DNA from: Trematomus loennbergii
Lineage: Eukaryota > Chordata > Actinopteri > Perciformes > Nototheniidae
NCBI GenBank assembly: GCA_012861695.1
Contig: JAAOOA010000052.1
Span: 400,001 to 464,000, forward strand
Length of the DNA: 64,000 nt
Direction: 5' to 3'
Below the pieces are notes generated by a model, which did no database searches, had not been told where the DNA came from, and saw only the letters and a list, made by a program, of their open reading frames with translations. Below, piece after piece: positions 10,216 to 21,632 of the stretch (its first letter is position 1; every line of letters begins with the position of its first letter). Both the position numbers and the translations under genes were made by a program.

Positions 10216-10906
10216 TTTTATGCAACTGTGTGCTACTTCTACTCCACTACAGTTCAGAGGTAAAGGTGTACTTTGACTCCACTACATGTATTTCCCTTTA
10301 GTTACTTTACAGATGTGGATGAATGATGTGAAATATAATCAAGTGTTAAATCAGACTGTAGTTCCACCTGGAGTAAATTCACAAGCTACCCTGCAGTATA
10401 CAAAGTCATTCAAACTAGCTGCACCTTTTCCAGCTTTGAGAACACTTTAATGATCAATCATTATAAAACATATCATATATATATTCTGAAATGGAGCCTC
10501 AGTGACCTTTGAGATATAACCCTCTTTCAATCCCAAGAAAACATTCCTCCTCAAAGACACATTCACCTCCGACAGACTTTCACTTGTGGACTAGAGTTAT
10601 CCTGTGGATATGGAATGGAGGCAATCATCTTCAAAAGGGGAAAATATTAATATGTCTCAGATGATCAAGGAACAAGACCAACTGTTGCTAAAAACATTTG
10701 AATACACTGACTATAAAACAAAAGATCTGGATTATGAAATAGACCCGGACAATCATTTCTTCTCTTCTATCATCAACAACTGCTGTTATTACACTGATCA
10801 ACAGTACAACCAGAGCATATCATCAGAGGGCAAGCTATCTATTATTCACTTCAACAGCAGAAGCATGTATGCAAACTTTAATCTCATCAAGGAATATTTA
10901 AATCAG

Positions 10907-11516
10907 TTTTAACAAACATTTAGCATCATTGCCATATCTGAAACTTGGATCACGGAGGACAAAGGCATAGACTTTGAGCTGGAGGGCTATGAGCTCAGAT
11001 ACATAAATAGACAAAACAAGGGTGGAGGAGGAGTAGCCTTGTATGTGGACAATACTTTAAAATGTAAGGTGATGAAGTATCACGATTGAAATCTGCAAAG
11101 AAAAAACGAAAAATGTAATCATCAGTTGTATATATAGAGCACCCGGCTCTAGTATTTTCAAGGACTGGATGGAGGAAATATTCTCAAAAGTGATTCATAA
11201 AACAGTTTTCATTTGTGGTGACTTCAATATTGACCTTCTAAATCCAAATAATCACAGCATGACAGAAGAATTTATCAACACAATGTACAGTATGGGTTTA
11301 TATCCAAAGATTACTCGACCCAGCAGAATCACATCGCACTGTCCTACTCTCATAGACAATATATTCACAAATGACATAGAAAACAATACAGTAAGTGGAC
11401 TCTTAATAAATGATATAAGTGACCACCTACCAGTATTTGCAGTTTATGACAGAAACTATAGTAATAACATGCCGGACAAAGCTATTCAATACAGAGAGTT
11501 AGATCAGAGGAAGCAA
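10907..11516 (+). pseudogene. LINE endonuclease domain, broken
   Basis: The pieces show the order of an APE-type endonuclease: SETWI (near 10,940), a GGGVALYV segment (near 11,025), then FICGDFNIDLL (near 11,210), and the final SDHLPVF (near 11,420) that holds the catalytic His. A stop separates an N-terminal piece beginning near 10,604 from this domain, and a frame change occurs near 11,090. In an active element this enzyme nicks the target to prime reverse transcription. Confidence 0.8.
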
Positions 11517-12146
11517 TGAACGCTTTAAAAAATGCCTTACTGGCACAAAGATGGGATGATTATACAAAGAAACAATATTGACAGTGATATGATCAATTCC
11601 TGAGATGTTTTTATCATTATATAATACTGCCCAATTGTCAATACAGTAGAAAAATGAAATAAAACAAGGGGTTTACAAATGCCTGTAAAAAGAAAAATTC
11701 ATTGTATAGAGATTTCATGCGAAATAAACAAAAGAGACAGAGATTAGATATAAAAAATATAAAATAAATTAACAATTATAATAAGGACTGCAAAAGTGAA
11801 TACTATCGGAAAATACTAGACAAAAATAAAACAACATTAAAGAAATATGGAGAATAGTATATAAAAAATGGGTCTAGAAAAAAGGAGTTATCTACATACT
11901 TCATTGACAAGGATAAGGAAGAGGAAAATATGGATGTTGTATCCAACAGTTCAATGATTTCTTTCTAAATGTTGGACCTGAATTAGCAGACAAAATCCCT
12001 GATGGAGGAACATCAGAAAAAAATCTGGAAAACGTAATAAAACGTAATCCTTTCTCAATGTTCCTCACAGCAGTGCATGAAAGGGAAGTAGTTGATATTG
12101 TAACGAAATGTAAAAACAAAAAATCTACCGATTGTGATGAATTGAC

Positions 12147-13500
12147 ATGACTGTATTAAAAAAGGTTATAGATGTTATTTCAAAACCATTCACACACATA
12201 TGTAACTTATCATTCCAAACTGGTGCATTTCCTAACAAAATGAAAATAGCAAAAGTCATACCTTTGTTCAAAGCTGGGAACAAACATCACTTCACAAACT
12301 ACAGACCTGTCTCACTTCTACCACAATTCTCAAAAATTCTTGAAAAGCTTTTCAATAACAGACTGGACAATTTCATAGAAAAACACAAACTTCTCACCGA
12401 AAGTCAATATGGATTCAGAGCCAATAGATCAACATCGATGGCTTTAATAGACTCACTTGAAGAAATTACTAGCTCAATTGAATATTCATTGACCTAAAAA
12501 AGGCATTTGACACAATTAATCATGACATATTAATAAAAAAACTGGAACGTTATGGAATCAGGGGTGTAGTTTTGGAATGGGTAAGGAGTTATTTAACCAA
12601 CAGGCAACAGTTTGTGAAGCTGGGAGAGTGTTGTTCTTCATATTTGGACATTACATGCGGTGTCCCCCAGGGGTCAGTATTGGGGCCGAAACTATTTATT
12701 ATGTATATTAATGAAATATGCAATGTATCGACAGTACTCAAGTTTGTTTTGTTTGCTGATGACACTAATATATTTTGTTCTGGGGACAATGTACAGCTAC
12801 TATTGGAAGAGATCACAGCTGAAATATGCAAACTAAAGTTATGGCTAAACAGTAATAAGTTATCATTAAACTTGAATAAAACAACATTAATCATATTTGG
12901 AAATAGCAATACACAAGCATCCATTAAGATAGATGGGATTTTCATTGAGAGAGTTAAAGAACATAAATTCCTTGGAATCACAATTGATGAGAAACTGAGC
13001 TGGAAACCACAAATAAAACATATTCATTCCAAAGTCTCAAGAAGTATTGCAATATTAAACAAGGCAAAACAGATTCTTGATCAAAATTCCCTCTACATTC
13101 TTTACTGTTCATTGGTTTTACCTTATTTAAGTTACTGTGCAGAGGTTTGGGGCAGTAATTATAAAACTACAACACAATCCCTATTTATTCTACAAAAAAG
13201 AGCAATAAGACTTATTAAAAATGTCGGCTATAGGGATCATACAAACCCATTATTCTTAGAGCTAAAATTATTAAAACTGTCAGATCTTGTTGAATTCCAA
13301 ATCGCACAAATCATGTTTAAGGCAAAAAACGTTCAATTACCTGGGAATATTCAGATATTGTTCAATGAAAGACAAGGGAATTATTATTTACGGGGTTCAT
13401 TTATATTCACTAATGTTAGGGTGCGCACAAAAAGAGAAGTTTTTGTGTTTCTGTTTGTGGGGTGAAGATCTGGAACAATTTGAGTGAGGAGCTAAAGGGA
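12147..13500 (+). pseudogene. LINE reverse transcriptase domain, broken
   Basis: The first piece has YRPVSLLPQFSKILEKL and the GFRANRST motif (12,300-12,440). A frame change follows near 12,480. The second piece has DLKKAFDTINHD, GVPQGSVLGP (12,658-12,688) and the catalytic FADDTN (near 12,755), ending in the C-terminal region typical of CR1/L2-type LINEs. The two catalytic Asp residues of FADD are kept. Interruptions before and within the domain make a functional product unlikely. Confidence 0.85.
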
Positions 13501-14048
13501 TGTCCAAACATAAAACTATTCAAAAAGAGGTATAAAGACTCAATTCTCTCAAGGTACACGATAGATGAAACTGCTAAACCATAACTGTTTATATTCTTGT
13601 TTTGTATTCTATTTATGAATTTGTGTTTGTATGAATTTGTGTATGTACATATGTATATATATAAATATATAGAGACCATTGTCCTAACTTGCCTGTATAT
13701 ATTATATGAATGATTATATAAATTATTCAAGATTATAAGTATGCGTTTATATTGTATGTTAACATATATTAAGATGTAAAAAAAAAAAAAGGGAGAAGGG
13801 GTCGGATTAAATAAGTGTAAACTTCTTCCGACCCCTTTTCGGACGTGTAATTAGCTAAAGCTTTGTTGTTTATTGATATCAGACAATGATACTACAGATT
13901 ATTCAATTAAATTAAATGTTTCGTTTTGTTATTGCATTCATTTGTATAGTACTGTATCATGTCTGTATCACCTTTTGTTTCATTTGTATTTTCTTTGGTT
14001 TTACACGCTCAAAAAAATAAACTAAACTAAACTAAACTAAACTGGATG

Positions 14049-14358
14049 AACTCAAGAAACACTATCTCCGCCTACAAGGCCTTCCCCTTCCCTCATTTTC
14101 CAAAGTGCAGCCTCTCCTACTAATAGGTGCAGATAACTTCCACCTCATTACCCAACCAAAAGAGTCTCTTTGGGTCCACAGGGGGCACCAATAGCCCTCC
14201 AGCTAGGTTCAAATACAAGATCTCACTCCTCACCCATCAGTGCATCCACGGGAACGCTCCTTCATACCTCAAGGAACTACTCTCCTCACAAACCTCCACA
14301 CGCAACCTCCATTCTACAACCAACCATCTGCTTTCCCCCCCAGGACCAAACTCAGCAC
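14049..14358 (+). mobile_element. LINE 3' fragment, left part (split by an LTR)
   Basis: The translation includes RFKYKISLLTHQCIHGNAPS and a leucine/serine-rich segment, the usual end of L2-type LINE proteins. It continues beyond the LTR at 15,686-15,945. The last 95 bp (14,264-14,358) are repeated directly at 15,686-15,780. Unit B has the same left part at about 46,180-46,482. Confidence 0.65.
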
Positions 14359-15685
14359 TGTAGAGTCGGGAGGACTGATAATTTATTCCGGCAAATTACT
14401 CAGACCTACTAATTAACCTAACCGAAGTTATTGAGTCTATGTAAGTTTGCTGCTTGGCTCAGATCCACCAACGTCAGCAAGATCTCACCTCTATTAACTC
14501 CCTGAAGAACCAGGTTCAATTAACTGCTGTTTCAATTCAGACGACCCTCTTAATCTGTTTAAGCGATCCCGAAGGATTTTGATATCAGTAAATGAGGTGT
14601 GGCCCTATACTAAGTGTGAGTGTGGCAGTGTGCAATCTTACCTTTGAAGCAGGAGAGGAGAGCGCTGATGTCTTTTAAGTTGTCCCAATCCAAAAGGTGG
14701 GATCAGTTTATTTGAAGAAAAATAGGTCCAAACTTATACAGGGTTTTTACCTTCTCTCGTTACAACATTATAATCATACTAAACATATCATGCTGGGGTT
14801 ATTTTCTAATCTAAAACCTTAATTCATAGTTCACACATTAAAGTCTTCCGACAAAATCCAAAAGGAATTTCCTCACAGATCGACGGGGTTAACATCCACA
14901 CACTATGGCCTGACACATGTAAGAGGTCAGTTCCTCAGAATGTTCAGATTGAATTCTGACAGAACCCAGAGGGATCTCCTCGTGGATCGAAGGTTCTAAC
15001 ATTCACAGCCTATAGCCTGACACATTTAAGTGGTTTTGCTCCTCAGAATGATCAGTTAGAAATCCTAAGTTTAAAAACGTTCATCCATCCATTCACTCAG
15101 CATTCAATACACAGAGATTCAAGCAATAGTTACCAAGTTTGAGAGAACCTTACCGAGAGCAAAAACCCAGCTCTGAAGCTGTTTCTCTCTCACCCAGTGT
15201 TTTAAAGCTCAAAACAGGATATAACAACCCAAAGACACCTCCTCCATACCCATATTTGTGGAAACTGGGCATGGCCTCTGATGTACAGGACTGGACATGA
15301 CCAGACATATGCTATGGCATAAGACACACCTTCCCATGTTTGTGTAAAAAGGACATGACCCCTACTCTGCAGGACTTGCAAAATATTATTCTCGGCTATG
15401 ACATAACCACCTTTTTGGGGCCTCAATGTATTTCTCCTTAAGTCAGGAGCCCCCCTCCCTGTGTACTGCTGTGAGGGGAGAGAGAAGAAACTGCCTCTCC
15501 TCTTATCAGTGACAACCATAAACCATTATAGGCCTTACACACTCAATTTAACAAACCACTTTGTTTATACTGTAAATATAGAAAATCATAAAATATGATG
15601 CATTTTCATTGTGGGTTATACAAGAATATAATTGATTATAATTAACTTTCGTTTTAAGTATTCATCCTAATATGGAGATCTCAAC
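14359..15685 (-). mobile_element. Solo LTR of the foamy-like retrovirus family, unit A
   Basis: This 1.3-kb block is the reverse complement of the LTR at 25,600-27,015. It begins TGTAGAGTCGGGAG and ends GGAGATCTCA. No internal viral sequence accompanies it. It is flanked by 95-bp direct repeats of the LINE it interrupts, far longer than a retroviral target duplication. Unit B holds only its first 590 bp (46,483-47,072), fused to a gypsy fragment. Confidence 0.75.
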
Positions 15686-15948
15686 ATACCTCAAGGAACT
15701 ACTCTCCTCACAAACCTCCACACGCAACCTCCATTCTACAACCAACCATCTGCTTCCCCCCCCAGCACCAAACTCCGCACCATGGGGGGGCTTTCTGTTC
15801 ACCTGTGGAATTCCCTCCCAGACAAACTGAGGACTCCACAGACCACTGACTCCTTTAAGAAGGGCCTAAAAACCTTTCTTTTTTAAAGCCTTTTAGCAAT
15901 GAAAGGTGCTTTACAAATAAAATGCATTATTCTTATTCTTATCATTAG
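15686..15948 (+). mobile_element. LINE 3' fragment, right part
   Basis: It repeats the 95 bp present left of the LTR and then continues with the conserved LINE C-terminus (LWNSLPDKLR, then TDSFKKGLKTFLF) and a stop. A TTATTCTTATTCTTAT tail follows. It is missing from unit B. Confidence 0.7.
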
Positions 15949-15982
15949 GTTGGACACTCCAAGGGCCCCCCTATTCAGGAGC

Positions 15983-16289
15983 CATCGGATGCCCCCCAGA
16001 GTCTCTTCACCCAACTGGAACCCCCGATGCCGAACTCAGTCGTCAGGTGGAGAAACTATGGCAGATAGGTGTCCTCCCCTTTCAGGAAGAGCCAGGCATC
16101 ACCAGATCCAAGCGCCCCTCCAGTCCAGTGGACCCCCTTCCAGCAGCTCATGGACCGGGTCCTGCGTCCCACTCTCAGTATGCAGATATCCGGATGACTA
16201 CATCGTTCAAAGTGAGGTGTTGGGGCAGGTAAAGGCGGGGCTCCAAGCTAACCTGAAGAAGAGTGAGTTGGGGTATCTGGGGTCGATGG
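15983..16289 (+). mobile_element. Ty3/gypsy reverse transcriptase fragment, unit A
   Basis: The translated pieces FQQLMDRVLRPTLS, YPDDYIVQSEV and LQANLKKSELGYLG line up with the RT segment of Ty3/gypsy elements around the YxDD motif. The order is preserved but residues between are lost, so it is a short decayed fragment. The unit-B copy is at 47,073-47,379. Confidence 0.6.
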
Positions 16290-16379
16290 AGTCTCAAGAG
16301 TGTTGTTTTCCTCTGAGGTCACGATCCATTAAAGAGTTTCATATCTTGATGAATGGAGGATATGGTTTCAGTACTCACA

Positions 16380-16426
16380 GGTCTTCTGGATCGTGGCTCT
16401 GATCGGCTCATATTCTCTGATCCTGT
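16380..16426 (-). other. Possible small 3' exon of the NLR gene, unit A
   Basis: On the minus strand a short segment ends in a gtgag donor. Its unit-B counterpart (about 47,893-47,935) reads DQRRDDRSHDPEDL after a cag-like acceptor. It is downstream of the LRR exons. In unit A the following 3' region is deleted and replaced by the gypsy fragment. Evidence is weak. Confidence 0.25.
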
Positions 16427-16605
16427 AGGGATGAACACAATCCATAAGTTTAAGATCCAGTTTAAAATAAGTGTTAGTTCTTTGAGTCAGCTTCAGAGTC
16501 CTGATCTCATGCTTTACATCCCATCATATCTTCTCTGCAAACACTACGACTGCCTGCCACAGCTCTCAGCTGCATTACAGGAAGTAACCACTCATTGGTC
16601 TAGAA

Positions 16606-17155
16606 CAGGGGGGTCCAAACCTTTTTCACTGAGGGCCACATACAGAAAAATATATAAAGGTCTGGGCCGCTCTCTAGAGGTATGTTGCTCATAAGTTCAG
16701 TTATAAGTCAGGAACTCAATCAAATGAAGGTAAAGGATGCTTGTTACTTGAGGATGCTTTAAGAAACAAAACAGCTCTCAGCTCTCCAGAGGTTTACTGT
16801 ATTCTGTCAGCAGCTCATTCCTTTAAACAGGAGCTTCAGATTGATTATAATTACAGGAAATATGAAGGGTTTATTTCACGCTTGTTATAAAATAAGTTAT
16901 TGGGCTTTTTTCTTATCAAGTTAGATTTGTTAGGAAATGTTTTCAGCTTTAATTGACTGAATTTATTTTAAAGGTGGGATTATTAACACATGAATACTAC
17001 TGTGTAATATATGTGTACATATATATTTAAGAAGTACAATATAAGACAAGCAGAAGTTTCCTTTGTGGGCCATGTTTCATTATACTTTCAGAATTTGCTG
17101 AGGGCCGATTCCGAGGGCCGCATTTGGCCCCCGGGCCGCAGTTTGGACACCCCTG
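16606..17155. mobile_element. hAT-type non-autonomous element, unit A
   Basis: It starts CAGGGGGGTCCAAACC and ends GTTTGGACACCCCTG, with 8-bp flanks GTCTAGAA and GGCTAGAA (7 of 8 identical). Ends and target size fit hAT. It lies in the 3' part of the NLR gene and is shared with unit B (48,115-48,662), so it predates the duplication. Confidence 0.85.
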
Positions 17156-17403
17156 GGCTAGAAACTAAAAACATCCCATAAGAACCGACTACCTTTCCCA
17201 CTCTTCTGTAAAACCCCATATGTCTGTTAGAGAGTTGGTTACTAAAGTGTGGCTTTGCATGTTCAGCTGGCCTTCTGTAGTTGATGGAAGAATGAAACAG
17301 CCTGCAGTCAGTGGGTAACATCACTGATCTATTTCCCCAGTGAGAGAAACACCTCCCTGTGGTTCATACAATACTGCTGAACCAGCAGAGACCCCTTACT
17401 GAC

Positions 17404-17574
17404 CTGAGGGTCTCCAGTCTGCAGTCTGGACTCTTCAGAAGATCTCTCAGCAGCTTCACATCTGAATCCTGCAGATCGTTGCCTCTCAGGTTCAGATCTC
17501 TCAGATGGATGTTGGACTTCAGAGCTGAGATCAGAGCAGAACAGCTGATCTCTGACAACCAGCAGCTATCCAGT
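17404..17574 (-). pseudogene. NLR leucine-rich-repeat exon, unit A
   Basis: This 171-bp exon has a cag acceptor and gtcagt donor. It encodes [30 protein letters not shown] and a [12 protein letters not shown] segment, the ribonuclease-inhibitor-type LRR seen as repeated exons of about 170 bp in fish NLRs. The frame is open throughout. The unit-B homologue is at 48,910-49,075. Confidence 0.85.
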
Positions 17575-17967
17575 CTGAATAAAGAAAACATGATGAGGAT
17601 ACAAATCTGTTTATAATCAGATGTGTTATTCAACATTGAAATGAATGGGAACAAAAACATGTCTTCTTCAGAAAGTCAACTTTATCCTGTAAAACTAATA
17701 TTACTTCAGATGAACTTTATTCAGACATTATCGTTTACTAAATATTAAAAACATAGATTTACTTTTCACAACTAACATCTATTACAGTTCCTTTAAGAAT
17801 CAGTCAACATTTATCTCTGCAGTTCTTACTTTAGTACCTACATATGAAAGTATGAATAAAAGAACATTTACAACTTTATAGATGTAAGTTAGTTATGTAG
17901 AAGAATCAGGTTGAATAACTAATGAAACATGAGATCTCCAGTAGTAACAGAGAGTCAGTGAACTGAC

Positions 17968-18135
17968 CTGAGAGTCTCCAGTCTGCAGTCTGGACTCTCC
18001 AGAAGATCTCTCAGCTCCACTCCTGAACCCTTCAGATCGTTGTCACTCAGGTTCAGATCTCTCAGATGGATGTTGGACTTCAGAGCTGAGATCAGAGCAG
18101 ACCAGCTGATCTCTGACAACATGCAGCCACACAGT
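17968..18135 (-). pseudogene. NLR leucine-rich-repeat exon, absent from unit B
   Basis: This 168-bp exon with normal splice sites encodes [31 protein letters not shown] and a [12 protein letters not shown] segment. It is two codons shorter than usual around GVELRDLL. Unit B lost it in a deletion that runs into the neighbouring MITE. Confidence 0.85.
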
Positions 18136-18232
18136 CTGAATAAAGAAAACATGATGTAACTTTAGAAAACAAAGTTCCTGTTTGAACAGATTATTAAACC
18201 TGGAGTTATTTCAGAGTTAAACAGGGTTTTAA

Positions 18233-19056
18233 AGGTCTCCTATCATGCTATTTTTAGCCATATATTATGGGTCTCAGATTTACACAAATATATAAAACAT
18301 GTCTATGATGTGTTTTGCTCAAAATACCAAACAGATCATGCATTTTAGAAATCCCTCATATCCCTCTGTTTCAGCTGTTAGAGAAGAGCAGGTTCGGGTC
18401 CTTAGCTTGAAAAAAAAAAGGAGGTGGAGCTAATGCCTGATCAGAATTCTACCAGCAGAAACTCAGCTAAATGCTGCCGTGATGAAACTCCATATCATGT
18501 TCCAAACCACATCAAGGATTCTCTCTGAAACAGCATGGAGCTCAAACTCTTTCTCTCTCAGGTTTACCACAAGGTGAGTTCCTTCTTATTTCCTGCTTCT
18601 TCACACATGCTCTCTCCAGTACAGGTTAGCTCTGAGTGTTAGCATGCTAATGTAAACACAGACCATATTACTTCCAGAACACGTCTCATTGTTTCTGACA
18701 GCAACGTTTCTGATTGGCCCGTTGGTGTAAAACCGCCCTTATTTGAGTAATGCCGTCATGACGCAGCAAATCTGGATCAGCTCCGTTGTTCCCCCATTTT
18801 TAGAGATGTGGGTACGGAGGAAAAGAGAGAGGGTTTTGTTTCCTGACCCTTTGTGAGTCTCCTGACACCGGGGACACACCGGGGACACACCGGGGACACA
18901 CCGGGACACACCAGGGACACACCGGGGACACATAGGGACACACCGGGGACACATAGGGACACACCGGGACACACTGGGGACACATAGGGACACACCAGGG
19001 ACACATGGTGATGTAGAGAAGACATCAGAAAGTGCATTTTGCATTATAGGAGACCT
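18233..19056. mobile_element. MITE with AGGTCTCCTAT ends and TTAA flanks
   Basis: The inverted ends AGGTCTCCTATCATGC and GCATTATAGGAGACCT are each flanked by TTAA. The termini resemble those of the MITE at 8,543. Inside is a G/C-rich tandem repeat (18,866-19,005). Unit B retains only the last 25 bp or so near 50,150. Confidence 0.7.
18866..19005. repeat. Short-period tandem repeat (CCGGGGACACA)
   Basis: About a dozen units of 11-13 bp, varying between CCGGGGACACA, CCAGGGACACA and CATAGGGACACA. The Cys/Pro/Val-rich open frames over it are artefacts. Confidence 0.9.
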
Positions 19057-19079
19057 TTAATCTCAGAGATGATGTAGAA

Positions 19080-20399
19080 CAGGGGTGGGCAAACTTTTTG
19101 GCTCGGGGGCCACTATGAGTTTTAAATTTGACAGACGGGTCGGGCCAGTAGCAGATCGATAAAAAAATATTTAGCTGTCCACTCCTCATTATACACTCGG
19201 CACTCAATGTTGACTTTTCTTTCCTTTGGTCCACTCATTGTTACAGATGCGGGTTCAAAGGTGAATTATTGCGTCATTGCGTCATCGTTTGCGTCATGAC
19301 GTAACCGTTTACGTGCCTTCTTATGACCCACACAGCGTTTTACGTCGCTGATTTTCTCCGCAACACCGCTCACAACAACATCAATAGAGGATTGCGTCGG
19401 GTAGTTTTTAATCATACGAAGCCAGATTAAATTAAAGAACTACTTCTCCAACCTTGTACCATTCTCCAGTGTGCCGTGGAGCATTGTTTATTAATGTGGT
19501 TCAGCTGCATTACTGCCTGCCGCAGTGCTGCTCGTCTACCGGAGTTTATTCTCCTGTTAACTCGCGGCAGCTGTAAAGTTTTCATTGTCTGACTGTCATA
19601 CAAGCTAAATAGATATCCCCCATCCCCATCAGTGAATGTGTTTTAGTCTGAACGCTGTTTGGCATCACAACGCTGTTATGAAAGTTTCTCTGGCATTCTA
19701 CAGGGGATGTTAGCATAGCAACCGAAGCTAATCAGACTATCTTGACTACTTGTTGCTATCATATTGTGGCACAAGCCGTTTTCTACACGCATATTTTACC
19801 GGCGTAGTTTTTGTTATGATTTTACTTGTGATGGCCACATGTAGCCCATGTATTGATTCCATCCGATAGCTGCAATAATATAAAACAAAAGGAAAACGTC
19901 TGCCTCTTCACAATGGTCAATAACAGTGAACGGATGGTCATTAAAGTAAGGTAAAATAAACAGAATCTCACTAAGCCTGGTTAGTGTTGCCTGACTTTAT
20001 ATAAGTGTTTTTTATAAGTGTGTGGTCGGGTTCTAGTCACTTTGCTCAGCGCTACTGCTTGTTACAACTTGTATTCGCCGTACTCTCCATGAACTGTTAT
20101 TGCTGCTCAGGTTAATCTCGACCCCCTCCAATGTAAGCGTGACGTATTTGGTTCTTGGATCTTGCCGGGTTGCCTAGTGGGGCCAGCTGAGAGAATAGAC
20201 CAGACTCCAGCAAAGGTAAATTGTGTCTAGAGTGCGCCATCTAGTGGGATCAACTGAAATGCCGGGTATTGCAGGAAAAAGGCTAAATGAATGCGGTCTT
20301 TACTATAATTTGGACAATTTTGTACCAATATTCGGCGGGCCGGATTCAAAAGCCCAACGGGCCGTATATGGCCCGCGGGCCTTAGTTTGCCCATGCCTG
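19080..20399. mobile_element. hAT element, 1.3 kb, unit A only
   Basis: It starts CAGGGGTGGGCAAACT and ends AGTTTGCCCATGCCTG, and is flanked by perfect 8-bp repeats ATGTAGAA (19,072-19,079; 20,400-20,407). Unit B shows the empty site GATGTAGAAACAATCC near 50,185. No transposase frame remains. Confidence 0.93.
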
Positions 20400-20684
20400 A
20401 TGTAGAAACAATCCATTGATAATCTGGAACTTTAACTTTGATCAGATGTTTAACAACTCCTTCATCTCCCTCACAGCTCATCAGTACTGACAGCATCTCC
20501 ACTGACTCATGGAGCACAGAGTGAGTCTGTGGAAGCTCAAACACTCTCCCTCACACATTCACCTTCTCTTTGTTACTCTGATCAATATTCAGTCATTAGC
20601 AAAAGTGGAAAAAAAACTTAATATTTTTTTTCAAATTCAGAAAATGATAAACACAAACAGATGAAGTTCAGTCAGTGAACTGAC

Positions 20685-20851
20685 CTGAGAGCCTCCAGTC
20701 TGCAGTTTGGACTCTTTAGTCCAGAACTCAGCAGCTCCACTCTGAATCCTTCAGAGTGTTGACTCAGGTCCAGATCTCTCAGATGGGAGGGTCAGACTTC
20801 AGAGCTGAGGCCACGACTTCACAGTGAGTCTCTGAGAGTCCACCAGTAAGT
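20685..20851 (-). pseudogene. NLR leucine-rich-repeat exon adjoining the NACHT exon, unit A
   Basis: The exon has a gtcagt donor and a tatag acceptor. Both copies (this one and 50,472-50,640) show small deletions around the LRR consensus (SHLRDLDLS region) relative to other LRR exons, and neither frame runs through cleanly. Confidence 0.65.
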
Positions 20852-21632
20852 CTATAATAACACATAATTACAACATGTGTTAAAAAAGAGGAAACATAAT
20901 GACCTCAAGCATTTGATGAAAAACATATTTGACATGTTCTGATTGAGATTTGCTGTTAGTCCATTTTAATAATATATGATAATAGAGTGTAATGTGTTGT
21001 CAGTGTGATCTGATCACATGTCTGTGCTCCTGCTGTCACTGACTGTTACCATAGAAACAGAAATTAAATAAATCACTTGACAATATTAGAGATGTACATA
21101 TTTAAATGTTAATTAATATTGAGATGTGAATGATGGATGTTTTGGTTCTCTGAGCATCTGGAAATGTATTGTGCACACAAACACAGTTAACAAACCAATA
21201 AAGTTTCAATATTTTAAACTGAATACCATCAGATGTTCTCACTATATGAGTATTAAGACATAACTCTGGTATTGGTGGGATATGATATAGATCTGATTTT
21301 AAACTCTAACACATTGTGATAAAAACGTGTGTGTGTTTAATGATAAAGAAACTACTAGAAAGTAATAATAACTGATAACTGTAAGTCCTGCTGTGTGGTG
21401 TGATCACATGCTGAGAAACCTCTAGAGTCCTTCATGTGTTTGACATGTCGCCTCCATCACTCAATATGAAGAGAGAAACGCTTCAGTTTAACTATTATTA
21501 TAAATAAATAGAAGAACAGTGTTGGTTTATTTTGCTCTCAGTATTTAAACAGCAGAAATGTTATAGTGTTTATTTGAATAATTAAACTTCTGATCCACAT
21601 TAGTTTATAAAGTTAATCACATCTGGACTTAC
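20852..21632. other. NLR intron, unit A
   Basis: AT-rich, without recognisable coding or element ends. It is collinear with 50,641-51,328, except that unit B lacks a segment near 20,965-21,105 and carries in its place a 35-bp scrap copied from the NACHT exon (CACCAAGGCCTCGGTGACAC, near 50,780). Confidence 0.5.

Larger units (their letters stand above)
9190..10490 (+). mobile_element. Left terminus of the large hAT-type element, unit A
   Basis: The end begins CAGGGTTCTTACACC and continues with CAAGCATTTTCAAGG subterminal motifs. It is preceded by AATAATT, the same 7 bases that follow the right end at 35,424. The first 1.3 kb, apart from the foldback at 9,491 and a 0.4-kb segment from about 9,870, matches the left half of the short complete element at 61,665-63,141. 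No transposase is visible. Confidence 0.65.
10611..14042 (+). mobile_element. Near full-length but broken LINE, unit A only
   Basis: A 3.4-kb insertion is absent from unit B, where the flanks join directly (GTGGATAACTCAG near 46,175). Near-identical TGGATA (10,605-10,610) and TGGATG (14,043-14,048) flank it. It carries an endonuclease domain, then a reverse transcriptase, and ends with a (AACTA)n tail after AATAAA. This layout and the tail fit the CR1/L2/Rex1/Jockey group. Frameshifts and stops split the coding into pieces, so it is not expected to be active. Confidence 0.85.

Noticed and set aside
16300..17330. B30.2/SPRY exon expected at the NLR C-terminus
   Set aside because: I looked for it on the minus strand here and at 47,380-48,900 and saw no PRY or SPRY motifs. 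The region is filled by a hAT MITE and short fragments.
18739..19044. Cys/Pro/Val-rich open frames
   Set aside because: Product of a short tandem repeat inside a MITE, with no splice or start context.
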